Source: Evansella halocellulosilytica (GTDB lineage: Bacteria > Bacillota > Bacilli > Bacillales > Salisediminibacteriaceae). Taken from it: DNA of 64,000 nucleotides. This document shows, piece after piece, positions 18,700 to 27,854 of this stretch (position 1 is its first letter; the number at the start of each line of letters is the position of its first letter). The position numbers were made by a program, and so were the translations under genes. The DNA is taken from the NCBI RefSeq assembly GCF_002335745.1, contig NZ_NIST01000001.1:3091126-3155125 (forward strand), given 5' to 3'. The notes under the pieces were generated by a model that saw nothing but the letters and a program-made list of their open reading frames with translations, did no database searches and was not told where the DNA came from.

Positions 18700-19095
18700 A
18701 TGGTCATTGAAATCATCCAAATCGTCGGCTTAGGGATGATCGCAACGTTTTTAGCACTCGTCGTGAAAGAGCATAAACCGATTTTCGCCTTTTTATTAAC
18801 AGTATTTGTCGGTGTCATCATCTTTTTATTTTTAATCGATAAAATTGCACTCATTATTAACATGTTAGAAGAATTAGCGAATAATGCCAATATAAACCTC
18901 ATGTATGTACAAACGATCTTGAAGATTATCGGAATCGCATATATTGCAGAATTCGGAGCACAAATCGCAAAAGATGCTGGGCAAGGTGCAATGGCTTCGA
19001 AGATTGAATTAGCAGGTAAAGTATTGATCATGGTAATGGCTATCCCAATTATTTCAGTTATCATCGAAACGATCATTGGATTAATTCCAAACTAA
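18700..19095 (+). CDS. spoIIIAD: Stage III sporulation protein AD
   Basis: 131-aa membrane protein with three to four helices, ending VIIETIIGLIPN as in B. subtilis. The start is awkward: AGGGGGTG (18692-18699) touches ATG 18700, whereas an in-frame ATT at 18706 is spaced normally. I keep ATG 18700 because MVIEIIQIVG aligns with the B. subtilis start MQIDIVQIVG and because translation can be coupled to spoIIIAC ten bases upstream. Confidence 0.92.
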   Translation: MVIEIIQIVGLGMIATFLALVVKEHKPIFAFLLTVFVGVIIFLFLIDKIALIINMLEELANNANINLMYVQTILKIIGIAYIAEFGAQIAKDAGQGAMASKIELAGKVLIMVMAIPIISVIIETIIGLIPN

Positions 19096-19108
19096 TGGAG
19101 GGAGAAGG

Positions 19109-20290
19109 ATGAAAAAGTTCATGTTTATTCTTGTCATTATGTTTTTAACGACCCTTCTCCCTCAATCTGTAATAGCTGAAGAACCTGTTACAGACAATGA
19201 GCAAGATGAAATGATGGAGTTACAGTTGGACAAGTTAGAGATTGATGAAATCGGTGAATTTTGGAATGATGTGATTCACGAATATGAAGGTTTTTTACCA
19301 GAGAGTCAAAGAGGAAATTTTATGGACTTTATTAAAGGAGACAAGCAGTTCTCACCTACAGCCTGGTTCCAAGGCTTACTTCGTTTTCTATTTCATGAAA
19401 TTTTTGCAAACGGAAAACTCCTTGGCACATTAATCTTACTAGCTGTTTTCAGTATGATTTTAGCTCAGCTTCAACAAGCGTTTGAAAAACATTCTATTAG
19501 TAAAGTCGCTTATGCAATTACATTTATGGTTCTGCTTATCATCGCATTGAACAGTTTTCATTTAGCAATGGAGTTTACCCAAAACACGATAAAAGTAATG
19601 AGTAGTTTTATGGTGGCTATGGTCCCTCTCATTCTCGTTTTAATGGCTTCTGTTGGTAGTGTGACATCCGTAGCTTTATTTCACCCGATGGTCATGTTTC
19701 TCGTACACACAAGCGGACTTTTTATTCAATTTTTTGTATTACCGATGTTGTTTTTATCGACTTTGCTATACATCGTCAGCACAATGACAGAGCATTACAA
19801 AGTAACGAAACTAGCTCAATTTTTAAGGAATATAGCAGTCGGTGGTCTAGGAATCTTTTTAACTGTTTTCCTCGGTGTTTTATCAGTACAAGGAGCAACA
19901 GCAGCAGTAGCAGATGGAATTGCTGTTAAAACAGCCAAGTTTGTTACAGGGAACTTTGTTCCTGTCGTTGGAAGGATGTTTACCGATGCTGCAGATACAG
20001 TAATGGGTGCATCTGTGTTGTTAAAAAATACAGTAGGTGTTGCAGGACTCGCAGTGCTGCTACTCATTTGTGCGTTCCCAGCCTTAAAAGTGCTCTCATT
20101 AGCGATTATTTATACTTTTACAGCAGCTGTATTACAACCATTAGGCGGGGGACCAATTATTCAATGTTTATCAATTATCGGCAAGCAAATGCTCTTTATC
20201 TTTGCTGCCTTAGCAGCCGTCTCTCTTATGTTCTTTCTATCAATTACGATTATGATCATATCTGGCAATCTTTCTTTAATGATGCGATAA
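19109..20290 (+). CDS. spoIIIAE: Stage III sporulation protein AE
   Basis: 393 aa, largest membrane component of the SpoIIIA complex. It has a cleavable-looking signal peptide (residues 1-23), an acidic extracytoplasmic segment (about 24-75), then about eight membrane helices. ATG 19109 follows GGAGGGAG. Thought to form the export platform together with SpoIIIAB-AD. Confidence 0.95.
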   Translation: MKKFMFILVIMFLTTLLPQSVIAEEPVTDNEQDEMMELQLDKLEIDEIGEFWNDVIHEYEGFLPESQRGNFMDFIKGDKQFSPTAWFQGLLRFLFHEIFANGKLLGTLILLAVFSMILAQLQQAFEKHSISKVAYAITFMVLLIIALNSFHLAMEFTQNTIKVMSSFMVAMVPLILVLMASVGSVTSVALFHPMVMFLVHTSGLFIQFFVLPMLFLSTLLYIVSTMTEHYKVTKLAQFLRNIAVGGLGIFLTVFLGVLSVQGATAAVADGIAVKTAKFVTGNFVPVVGRMFTDAADTVMGASVLLKNTVGVAGLAVLLLICAFPALKVLSLAIIYTFTAAVLQPLGGGPIIQCLSIIGKQMLFIFAALAAVSLMFFLSITIMIISGNLSLMMR

Positions 20291-20313
20291 CTTTACAAGA
20301 AAGGAGATAAGCC

Positions 20314-20952
20314 ATGAGTGTTGTTACAGCATGGGTAACGAACATCATCATACTCATTTTATTTGCAACGATATTAGAGCTATTGCTGCCGAATTCAAAA
20401 ATGCAGCGCTATGTCAAGTTAGTTGTCGGACTCATGCTTCTCATGGTTATGCTGCAACCAATTCTTTCAATTTTTCAAACAGACCCTGAAGAATGGTTGT
20501 CAGAAATGGCGGAATGGGGGACAGTCGACGAAGAAAACCAAATGAATGAAATCGAATCAAAGAAAAATGAAATAGAAATGGTACAAGATGCATATATTTC
20601 TGAACAAGCGGCTGTCCAATTAAAAAGACAAGTTGAAAGCAAGTTAATTGAACAATTTGAGGTGGTGCCAGTAGAAGTGGCGATGACACTTGAAACATCA
20701 AATACAGATGAAATTTTAGAAGAATACCCAGATGTACATGTCCTTCTTCAAAGAGTTGAAGAGGTACAGGAAGACGAGGAAATATCGGTCGTTACAATCG
20801 ACCCTGTTGTCATCGATCAAGATGATGAAGAATTGGAAACAACAGACCATCCTCAAAATGATTTAGATGATGCGATCACCTCATTTCTCTCAAGTGAATG
20901 GAGTATTCCAGTAGAGAAAATACATGTTCAATGGAAAGGGGGGGAGGAATAG
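20314..20952 (+). CDS. spoIIIAF: Stage III sporulation protein AF
   Basis: 212 aa: two N-terminal membrane helices (about residues 8-25 and 35-52), then a strongly acidic extracytoplasmic part with a ring-building-like C-terminal domain. ATG 20314 follows AAAGGAGA. Channel component facing the intermembrane space. Confidence 0.93.
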   Translation: MSVVTAWVTNIIILILFATILELLLPNSKMQRYVKLVVGLMLLMVMLQPILSIFQTDPEEWLSEMAEWGTVDEENQMNEIESKKNEIEMVQDAYISEQAAVQLKRQVESKLIEQFEVVPVEVAMTLETSNTDEILEEYPDVHVLLQRVEEVQEDEEISVVTIDPVVIDQDDEELETTDHPQNDLDDAITSFLSSEWSIPVEKIHVQWKGGEE

Positions 20953-20953
20953 C

Positions 20954-21622
20954 ATGGAAAAACAATCGAAGAATGACACATGGTTTACATCTTTTTCATT
21001 GAAAAAAAGTTCAAAAAAATTAAACGTGAAATATTTAGGGATTTTGCTGACAATCGGTGTTTTCTTTATGGTCGTTGGTATCATGATGCAAGATGATAAT
21101 GATGGAACGGTTAGCCCAGTTATGCAAGAAGAAGGTGATGAAGTTGAACCTGGTGATAATACACCAGCATCAGTTTTTAATAAATCTGATGATCGTCCTG
21201 ATTCAGCTATGTCCGAATACGAGGATTTTTATGAAAGTCAGCTTGAGCAAGCGTTAGAACAAGTGGTTGGTATAAGTGATGTATCCGTTTTTGTGAACTT
21301 AGAAGAATCAGAGAAAACGGTTTATCAAACAAATAAGAGTACAAAAGAACAGATAACGGAAGAAACAGATCGTGAAGGAGGGTCGAGAAACGTAGAGGAT
21401 CGTACGAATGATGAGGAAGTAGTCATTATTCGAAATGGTGATAAGGAAGAACCGCTCGTAGAAAGAATTGAAAAACCGTCCATTAGAGGAGTGTTAGTTG
21501 TAGCGAAAGGTGTTGAAAACATACAAGTGAAAACGTGGGTCATTGAAGCAGTTAGTCGAGCACTTGATGTTCCTTCTCACCGTGTATCTGTATTACCGAA
21601 GAACTCAAAGGGGGAATCATAA
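20954..21622 (+). CDS. spoIIIAG: Stage III sporulation protein AG
   Basis: 222 aa with one membrane helix (about residues 28-46) and a periplasm-like ring-building domain; the homologue forms a large ring in the channel. Start is ATG 20954 after GGGGGGAGG. The longer frame from 20924 overlaps spoIIIAF and skips the ribosome site. Contains an acidic linker and a segment DGVEN-like fold ending before the stop that directly abuts spoIIIAH. Confidence 0.94.
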   Translation: MEKQSKNDTWFTSFSLKKSSKKLNVKYLGILLTIGVFFMVVGIMMQDDNDGTVSPVMQEEGDEVEPGDNTPASVFNKSDDRPDSAMSEYEDFYESQLEQALEQVVGISDVSVFVNLEESEKTVYQTNKSTKEQITEETDREGGSRNVEDRTNDEEVVIIRNGDKEEPLVERIEKPSIRGVLVVAKGVENIQVKTWVIEAVSRALDVPSHRVSVLPKNSKGES

Positions 21623-22264
21623 ATGGTATTAAAACGACAAACGGTATGGTTATTAACGATGTTAAGCTTAATTATTGTTCTTTCAGTTTACTACATTTCA
21701 ATGGATCGTTTCCAAGGTCAACATGCGCTGGATGATGAAGATGAAACGACTGGTGAGGAACATGATGAGGTTAGTGAAAGCGATTTAGACTTGGACTGGA
21801 TCGAAGATGAAGATGTGACGTTTATCGAATTAGAAGATGTGGATGATGTTCTTGGCCAACATTCACTATACTCGAACTCTAATGCAGAAGAAATGTTTGA
21901 TATGTACCGCCTGCAACGTCAAGATGCTCGGGCGCGTATGAATGAGGAGTATTTAAATGTTTTCGACTCCGAGGAGGCATCTGCTGAAGTTCAAGTCCAA
22001 GCATTAGAACAATATGAAAGTCTTCAGTCTTTACAGCAGCAAGAAGAGCGTCTAGAAACGATGATTCGTGCAAAAGGATATGAGGATGCTCTCGTTATTA
22101 CCGATGATAACCAAGTGAAAATTTATGTGAAGGCGGATGAGCTCACGAAAGAAGACGTTGTTGAAATTAACATGCTAGCATACGAGGAGTTAGGAGATAA
22201 AAATATCCGCGTTGGCTTCCAGCCAGATGATGGAAAAGAAGATCCTACTGAAGGTGAGGGATAA
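21623..22264 (+). CDS. spoIIIAH: Stage III sporulation protein AH
   Basis: 213 aa; N-terminal membrane helix (about residues 8-26), acidic linker, then a C-terminal EscJ/ring-building domain. In B. subtilis it binds SpoIIQ from the forespore to close the channel. ATG 21623 begins on the base after the spoIIIAG stop, with AAGGGGG upstream. Last gene of the operon. Confidence 0.95.
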   Translation: MVLKRQTVWLLTMLSLIIVLSVYYISMDRFQGQHALDDEDETTGEEHDEVSESDLDLDWIEDEDVTFIELEDVDDVLGQHSLYSNSNAEEMFDMYRLQRQDARARMNEEYLNVFDSEEASAEVQVQALEQYESLQSLQQQEERLETMIRAKGYEDALVITDDNQVKIYVKADELTKEDVVEINMLAYEELGDKNIRVGFQPDDGKEDPTEGEG

Positions 22265-22339
22265 GAGGCTGGAACAAAACAGTCTCAATAAAATGTAAAA
22301 AGATTCCGGTTATCATGATTGATAATCGGAATCTTTTTT
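22265..22339 (+). terminator. Repeat family 1 head fused to a terminator after spoIIIAH
   Basis: GAGGCTGGAACAAAAC (22265-22280) is the head of repeat family 1. Instead of the family hairpin it continues into a different strong stem, AAAGATTCCGGTTATC with GATAATCGGAATCTTT (to 22338), ending in Ts. Confidence 0.88.
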
Positions 22340-22633
22340 GATGTTTCTGCTTTCGGAGGAAATTCCCGAATATATGCTTTTGGGTTCTAAAACAACTGAC
22401 GTACGGTAGCTTGATTCATAACCTTGAGCTAGCCACAGGATACGGACACTGTTTAATAACTGGGTTTTGCCATATCTTAACGATGGAAATGGTAGTACTG
22501 AAATAAATTTAATGACAAAAAACATGATTTTGTCTGATGATGGTGGTATAATACCGAGATGGAACAGAAACCCTTAACTTTATATAGTAATAGTGTTAAG
22601 GTCTGGATAGATAATGAAAGGGAGAGATGGTCC

Positions 22634-22987
22634 ATGGAATGGTCTGACTTAACAGAAGGAGCGAAAGCAGTCCTTGAACAAACACGAAACATTAAAAATG
22701 ACAAGATCCAAATTGTAGAATTTGAAGTCGGTTTTATTCAAAACGATGAAGTGGCAGAAGGAGAGCCGATCTCTATTCAAGAAGAAGATTATCAAAGTTT
22801 AAAGTCATTTACTCAAGAAAATGAGTATGGTGACAAGTATCATATGGCTCGTAACAAAAATATCGTGAAGATCATCTTATTAGAAAAAGGGAAAATACCT
22901 GAAAACTTATCTGAAATTCCGGTTTTTCGTGAATACAAAAATGACCGCCAAGAAAAAAATGAATATGCAGATGTAGATGAAAATTAA
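22634..22987 (+). CDS. Hypothetical protein between spoIIIA and accB
   Basis: 117-aa soluble, acidic, Glu/Lys/Asn-rich protein with no cysteine, signal peptide or recognised motif. It begins MEWSDLTEGAKAVLEQ. ATG 22634 is preceded by AAGGGAGA. A TATAAT at 22549-22554 would start transcription near the earlier ATG at 22559, so that upstream start is unlikely. Followed by its own terminator. Not present between spoIIIAH and accB in B. subtilis. Confidence 0.72.
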   Translation: MEWSDLTEGAKAVLEQTRNIKNDKIQIVEFEVGFIQNDEVAEGEPISIQEEDYQSLKSFTQENEYGDKYHMARNKNIVKIILLEKGKIPENLSEIPVFREYKNDRQEKNEYADVDEN

Positions 22988-22991
22988 ACTT

Positions 22992-23030
22992 AAAAGCTTT
23001 CTCTGTAACAAACGGAGGAAGCTTTTCTTA
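22992..23030 (+). terminator. Terminator after the hypothetical gene
   Basis: AAAAGCTTTCT pairs with AGGAAGCTTTT, then TCTTAATT. Confidence 0.8.
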
Positions 23031-23149
23031 ATTAAGAAAAATTATATAAATGTATTTGTTACTTTTTCCTGAATCCGTGCTGAAATAAATTATTCTTACT
23101 ATAAATTCTAAAAATCTTACGATTTAACTTGGTAAAGTAAATCCCCGAA

Positions 23150-23540
23150 GCTGTTACTTGCGGACGCTTTCCATGGGCAACGCTTCAGTATAAGAATTAT
23201 TATTTCGTTCAAATTTTTATTCACCAACTAGGTGTTATGATGAAATTTATTTTAGAAGACTCAGATGAAACGCTATCTACTCATTCAGGATTAGGTTTGA
23301 TGGGTGTGCTTTTGTCCAAAGGCTTATTTGGTGTATTTAAAAGTAAGTCATTTTTGAAAAAACAGCTTGTATGACAGAAATCTACGAGACTCCTGCGGGA
23401 ACAGCGAGCCAGGCAAGACCCGCAGAAGCAAAGCGACGAGGAGGCTTGCGGTTCGCCCGTGGAAAGCGAGTGATGCATGGAATACAAGCCCACTGTCACG
23501 GATTCAGGCTTTTATCAAAGTGCGTGGCGGAAAGGGTTTA
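23150..23540. repeat. GC-rich Bacillus-type repeat debris upstream of accB
   Basis: A GGACGCTTTCCATGGG segment (from 23162) and, about 290 bases on, a block starting GAGACTCCTGCGGGAACAGC and holding GGAGGCTTGCGG and GTGGAAAGCGAGTG in roughly inverse relation. Such GC-rich blocks recur in Bacillaceae intergenic regions. The short frames across 23367-23609 follow the repeat and do not look like genes. Confidence 0.65.
23237..23374 (+). pseudogene. N-terminal relic of an IS1380/IS4-like transposase
   Basis: A 45-codon frame beginning MMKFILEDSDETLSTHSG and continuing LGLMGVLLSKGLFG ends at 23374 where GC-rich repeat sequence begins. The short acidic start followed by a THSGL..-GxLL helix is the typical beginning of IS1380-group transposases. 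Nothing resembling the catalytic domain follows, so this is a stub left after deletion or repeat insertion. Confidence 0.5.
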
Positions 23541-23809
23541 TCATGTTTATTTTGTATGAAGGTTGTTGAAAATGGTTATAAATGTACAACAATTTTGAAT
23601 GTTATTTAAAAAGGCTGCGATATCATAAGTTTCGAATAAAGGAAAATTCTAAGTAAAAAAAGGTTTTCATTTTCAATGTTTTGAGGTAGCATATTTTTTA
23701 GGACTTGCTCATAAGACAAACTGAAAATTGCAGCATTCATTAGAAAATGATATTTTTGTTATAAAATAATGCATGTAAGCGTTTTAAATTGTAAATAGGA
23801 GTGATTGAC

Positions 23810-24340
23810 ATGTTGAAAATTCAGGAAATTCGTGAACTAATTAAGCTTATTGATCAATCTTCAATTAATGAATTCAAGTTTGAACAAAGCGGGTCCAAAG
23901 TAACGCTTAGAAAAGAAATAAAAGGTAACGTTACACAGCAAGGCCAAAAGACTACTGCAATTAATGAGGAACCGCAATTTGTTACAACCGTAACATCTCC
24001 TGTACAAGAGCAAGTTCAAGCGACAACTCAGCCAAAGAACGAAGTGAGCGAACAGCCAGTAAAAGAAAAAACGGAAGAAACGGTTTCTGACCGTTCAGGG
24101 TTACATACAATTACTTCACCGATGGTAGGTACATTTTATGCTGCGCCTTCACCTGATGCTGATCCATATGTACAAACAGGAGACAAAGTAAAGTCAAATT
24201 CTGTCGTTTGTATCGTAGAAGCAATGAAACTGATGAATGAAATTGAAGCAGAAGTAAACGGTGAAATCGTAGAAGTATTAGTAGAAAATGGACAACTTGT
24301 AGAATATGGTCAAGAAATGTTCTTGGTTAAGCCGGAATAG
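23810..24340 (+). CDS. accB: Biotin carboxyl carrier protein of acetyl-CoA carboxylase
   Basis: Carries biotin between the biotin carboxylase and carboxyltransferase of acetyl-CoA carboxylase. 176 aa: N-terminal helix region, a Thr/Gln/Pro/Glu-rich linker, then a biotinyl domain whose EAMKLMNE motif puts the biotin lysine at residue 140. ATG 23810 follows AGGAG at eight bases; the GTG at 23801 abuts that site. Forms an operon with accC and yqhY. Confidence 0.96.
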   Translation: MLKIQEIRELIKLIDQSSINEFKFEQSGSKVTLRKEIKGNVTQQGQKTTAINEEPQFVTTVTSPVQEQVQATTQPKNEVSEQPVKEKTEETVSDRSGLHTITSPMVGTFYAAPSPDADPYVQTGDKVKSNSVVCIVEAMKLMNEIEAEVNGEIVEVLVENGQLVEYGQEMFLVKPE

Positions 24341-24351
24341 GGGATGGTCGA

Positions 24352-25713
24352 ATGATCAGAAAAGTACTAGTAGCCAATCGAGGAGAAATTGCTGTTCGAG
24401 TTATAAGAGCATGTAAAGAACTAGGGATTGAAACGGTTGCGGTCTTTTCAACTGCTGATAGTGATGCCCTTCATGTGAGGCTTGCTGATGAAGCATATTG
24501 TATAGGCCCTACCTCATCGACAGACAGTTACCTCAACTTTACAAATATTATGAGTGTAGCTACATTAACAGAAGTTGATGCGATACACCCAGGTTATGGA
24601 TTCTTGTCTGAAAATGCAGACTTCGCAGAAATTTGTGCTGCATGTAAAATTACATTTATCGGACCGTCACCTGAAGCAATCAGCCAAATGGGGACAAAAG
24701 ATGTTGCGAGAACAACCATGAAAAATGCCGGAGTTCCAACTGTTCCAGGTTCAGATGGAATCATTGAAAACATCGATGAAGGATTGCGTGTTGCGGATGG
24801 AATTGGATACCCGGTTATTATAAAAGCAACTGCTGGCGGTGGCGGTAAAGGGATTAGAGTTGCACGAGATGAAGAGGAACTGAAAAAAGGAATTTCAGTT
24901 ACTCAGACTGAAGCAAAAGCTAACTTCGGTAATCCAGGCGTTTATCTTGAGAAATACATTGAAGATTTTCGCCACGTTGAAATCCAAGTTATGGCTGATA
25001 CTTATGGAAATGTCATACACCTCGGAGAACGGGATTGTACAATACAACGTAGACTTCAGAAGTTAGTTGAAGAGACTCCTTCACCAGCTATCGATGAAAC
25101 AATGAGAAAAGAGATGGGCGAAGCGGCTGTAAAAGCTGCACAAGCCGTTAATTATGTAGGTGCAGGGACGATCGAATTTATTTATGATCATCGAGAGAAG
25201 CAATTTTACTTTATGGAAATGAATACACGTATTCAAGTAGAGCATCCAGTGACAGAAATGGTTACAGGTATTGACTTAATAAAGGAACAGATTTTAGTTG
25301 CGTCAGGAGAAAAGCTTTCTTATACTCAAGAGGAAGTCACTTTTAACGGATGGGCAATTGAGTGTCGAATTAATGCTGAAAATCCTGATAAGAACTTTAT
25401 GCCATCTCCAGGACGAATTAATATGTATTTACCGCCCGGAGGTCTAGGAGTTAGAATTGATAGTGCTGCTTTCCCTGGCTATATGATCCCTCCATATTAT
25501 GACTCTATGATTGCAAAAGTCATAAGTTATGGAGAAACGAGAGAAGAAGCTATTTCACGAATGAAGCGAGCACTTGGGGAATTTGTCATTGAAGGAATAG
25601 ATACAACGATTCCATTCCACATACGATTATTTAATCATGAAGTCTTTGTTGGTGGTGACTTTAATACGAAATTTTTGGAACAATACTCTTTAAATCCAGA
25701 GGGAGAAGAGTAA
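24352..25713 (+). CDS. accC: Biotin carboxylase subunit of acetyl-CoA carboxylase
   Basis: ATP-dependent carboxylation of biotin on AccB. 453 aa with the ATP-grasp loop [13 protein letters not shown] (about residues 159-171), [15 protein letters not shown] and the catalytic [14 protein letters not shown]. Standard length. Eleven bases after accB. Confidence 0.97.
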   Translation: MIRKVLVANRGEIAVRVIRACKELGIETVAVFSTADSDALHVRLADEAYCIGPTSSTDSYLNFTNIMSVATLTEVDAIHPGYGFLSENADFAEICAACKITFIGPSPEAISQMGTKDVARTTMKNAGVPTVPGSDGIIENIDEGLRVADGIGYPVIIKATAGGGGKGIRVARDEEELKKGISVTQTEAKANFGNPGVYLEKYIEDFRHVEIQVMADTYGNVIHLGERDCTIQRRLQKLVEETPSPAIDETMRKEMGEAAVKAAQAVNYVGAGTIEFIYDHREKQFYFMEMNTRIQVEHPVTEMVTGIDLIKEQILVASGEKLSYTQEEVTFNGWAIECRINAENPDKNFMPSPGRINMYLPPGGLGVRIDSAAFPGYMIPPYYDSMIAKVISYGETREEAISRMKRALGEFVIEGIDTTIPFHIRLFNHEVFVGGDFNTKFLEQYSLNPEGEE

Positions 25714-25734
25714 AATTCTGAAAGGTGGAGGAAT

Positions 25735-26151
25735 ATGGATAATCATTTAATTCACATGTCTGAAGACAAAGATGAACTAGGGAAAGTTGAAATATCTCCT
25801 GAAGTCATTGAGGTCATTACAGGCTTAGCTGCTTCAGAAGTTGAAGGGGTTGCAACGATGAGAGGCAACTTTGCTGCAGGTGTTGCCGAACGGCTTGGCA
25901 GAAAAAACAATCATGGAAAAGGTGTAAAAGTTGACCTGCAAGATGATGGAATAGCTGTTGAAATTTATGTTGTTACGAATTACGGTGTTTCTATTCCTGA
26001 AGTGTGTAAAAAAATTCAAGAAAACATTTATCAAACGATAAAAAACATGACTGCTATTCAATTAACAGCTGTTAATGTCCATGTAGTCGGTATTCAGTTA
26101 GAGTCAAAAGCAGATCCTGAAACGAATACAAAAAAAGAGCATGGAGCATAA
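25735..26151 (+). CDS. yqhY: Asp23/Gls24-family protein YqhY
   Basis: 138 aa, one Asp23 domain with GKVEISPEVIEVITGLAASEVEGV. In B. subtilis YqhY is encoded with accBC and its loss disturbs acetyl-CoA carboxylase control, so it is considered a regulator of that enzyme. ATG 25735 follows GGTGGAGG. A strong terminator follows. Confidence 0.92.
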   Translation: MDNHLIHMSEDKDELGKVEISPEVIEVITGLAASEVEGVATMRGNFAAGVAERLGRKNNHGKGVKVDLQDDGIAVEIYVVTNYGVSIPEVCKKIQENIYQTIKNMTAIQLTAVNVHVVGIQLESKADPETNTKKEHGA

Positions 26152-26163
26152 GCTTTACTCTTT

Positions 26164-26221
26164 AAGACCTGACTCAATCAAGCAGAGTTTTTATACTTGA
26201 TCACTTGAGTCAGGTCTTTTC
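26164..26221 (+). terminator. Terminator of the accB-accC-yqhY operon
   Basis: AAGACCTGACTCAA and TTGAGTCAGGTCTT give a 14-bp stem with a long loop, followed by TTTTC. Confidence 0.93.
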
Positions 26222-26449
26222 TGTCGATTGTTTAAATTTGATGATGAAATTATTTGTTTTTGTCTAGGGACAAACTGTATTCAACGATTAACTTATGCTA
26301 TGATCATGAGTGGATAATAATTATTGATTAAAGATTTTTAGGTACGTTCATAAAGGGCTATCGTAAGTATCAGCGAATTGATCGTCAAAATACGATGTTT
26401 TAAAGTTGTTAAGTCTTTTTGAACAGCATGATAAAGGAGATATAAACTA

Positions 26450-26848
26450 ATGAATCGAAGAGTTGCAAGAATTAAAGCCGTTCAATCTTTATATCAAGTT
26501 GAAATGACTTCTGTTGATCCAAATGAAGCTATTCAATCGGTATTAGAAGAGGGGGAAGAAGCTTCATCATTTTTGTTCGACCTTGTTTCTGGAACGATTA
26601 AACATCAACGTGAAATTGATATGTTGTTAGATGAAGCATTAGAAAACTGGTCACTTAACCGGATCGCACGCGTAGATCGGGCGATTATGAGGCTTGCAGT
26701 GTTTGAAATGAAGTGGATAGAAGATATTCCGCAAAATGTCAGTATAAATGAGGCAATCGATTTAGCGAAAGGGTTTAGCGGTGATGAAGAACCAGGCCGT
26801 TTTGTAAATGGAGTTTTATCAAAAGTTGAGAAATCGTTACAGCAATAA
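26450..26848 (+). CDS. nusB: Transcription antitermination factor NusB
   Basis: RNA-binding partner of NusE (S10) in ribosomal RNA antitermination. 132 aa; all-helical with conserved RVARIKAVQSLYQVE start, LDEALENWSLNRIARVDRAIMRLAVFE and INEAIDLAKGFSGDE. ATG 26450 follows AAAGGAGA. First gene of the nusB-folD-xseA-xseB-ispA series. About 230 bases of leader precede it, without a motif I can name. Confidence 0.96.
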   Translation: MNRRVARIKAVQSLYQVEMTSVDPNEAIQSVLEEGEEASSFLFDLVSGTIKHQREIDMLLDEALENWSLNRIARVDRAIMRLAVFEMKWIEDIPQNVSINEAIDLAKGFSGDEEPGRFVNGVLSKVEKSLQQ

Positions 26849-26991
26849 TTGAGAGGTTAAAGTGAAGCATTTCATACGTTTCTTTTACGTGTGAAGCTCG
26901 TCGATCACATTTTTCACGAACATATAGGTTTTATCAAAGAGGTATCACTTATTGTCCATACAACTTTCATGATCATTAAGGGGGAGATGAA

Positions 26992-27843
26992 ATGTCAGCA
27001 ATTATTATTTCAGGAAAAGAATTAGCAAGAACGAAAAGAGAAGGAATGAAACAAGAGGTTGAAGGGTTGACAAAAGAAGGGATTAAGCCGGGATTAGCAG
27101 TTATATTAATCGGTGAGGACCCAGCTTCTCAATCATATGTACGCTCAAAACAAAAGTCATGTAATGAAATCGGGATTCATTCTGAATTGTTTGAACTTCC
27201 ATCGAGCACTTCTCAAGAAGAGTTGTTAACTCGAATTCAAGATTTAAATGAAGCTGACCATATTCATGGAATCCTCGTACAATTGCCTTTACCTGAACAT
27301 ATATCCGAAGATGCTGTCATTGAGGCAATAGATCCATCGAAGGATGTTGATGGTTTCCATCCGATTAATATCGGTAAAATGATGATAGGTCAAGAATCAT
27401 TCCTTCCTTGTACACCTTTTGGAATTGTAGAAATGATCAAGTCAAAAGAAATAGAAATTACCGGTAAACATGTTGTCGTTGTTGGCAGAAGCAATATTGT
27501 TGGCAAGCCTGTTGGTCATTTATTATTAAATGAAAATGCTACTGTTACATACTGCCATTCTCGTACGAAGAATATGAAGGAGATGACTCGTTCTGCGGAT
27601 ATTCTTATCGTTGCTGTTGGTAAAGCCCACTTTTTAGATGCAGATGCGATTAAAGAAGGGGCAGTTGTGATAGATGTTGGTGTAAACCGAAATAGTGAAG
27701 GTAAACTAGTTGGAGATGTTGTATTTGATCGTGCGAGAGAAGTTGCTTCATACATTACACCTGTACCAGGCGGGGTTGGACCGATGACGATTACGATGCT
27801 TTTACATAATACGATTGAATCTGCTAAGCGATCAATAAAATAA
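26992..27843 (+). CDS. folD: Methylenetetrahydrofolate dehydrogenase / cyclohydrolase
   Basis: Bifunctional one-carbon enzyme of 283 aa. The catalytic Tyr-Lys pair is in [19 protein letters not shown] and the NADP-loop [11 protein letters not shown], then [10 protein letters not shown], are the family signatures. ATG 26992 follows AAGGGGGAG. It is linked in metabolism to the glycine cleavage system at the left end, which produces its substrate. Confidence 0.96.
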   Translation: MSAIIISGKELARTKREGMKQEVEGLTKEGIKPGLAVILIGEDPASQSYVRSKQKSCNEIGIHSELFELPSSTSQEELLTRIQDLNEADHIHGILVQLPLPEHISEDAVIEAIDPSKDVDGFHPINIGKMMIGQESFLPCTPFGIVEMIKSKEIEITGKHVVVVGRSNIVGKPVGHLLLNENATVTYCHSRTKNMKEMTRSADILIVAVGKAHFLDADAIKEGAVVIDVGVNRNSEGKLVGDVVFDRAREVASYITPVPGGVGPMTITMLLHNTIESAKRSIK

Positions 27844-27854
27844 GGGGCTATTCC

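Noticed and set aside
18546..19076. 176-codon minus-strand frame over spoIIIAC-AD
   Set aside because: Shadow of two confirmed sporulation genes; no ribosome site and a sequence biased by the opposite strand.
23367..23609. Two overlapping frames rich in Arg/Gly in the accB upstream gap
   Set aside because: They follow the GC-rich dispersed repeat, which gives open frames by composition. No ribosome site.
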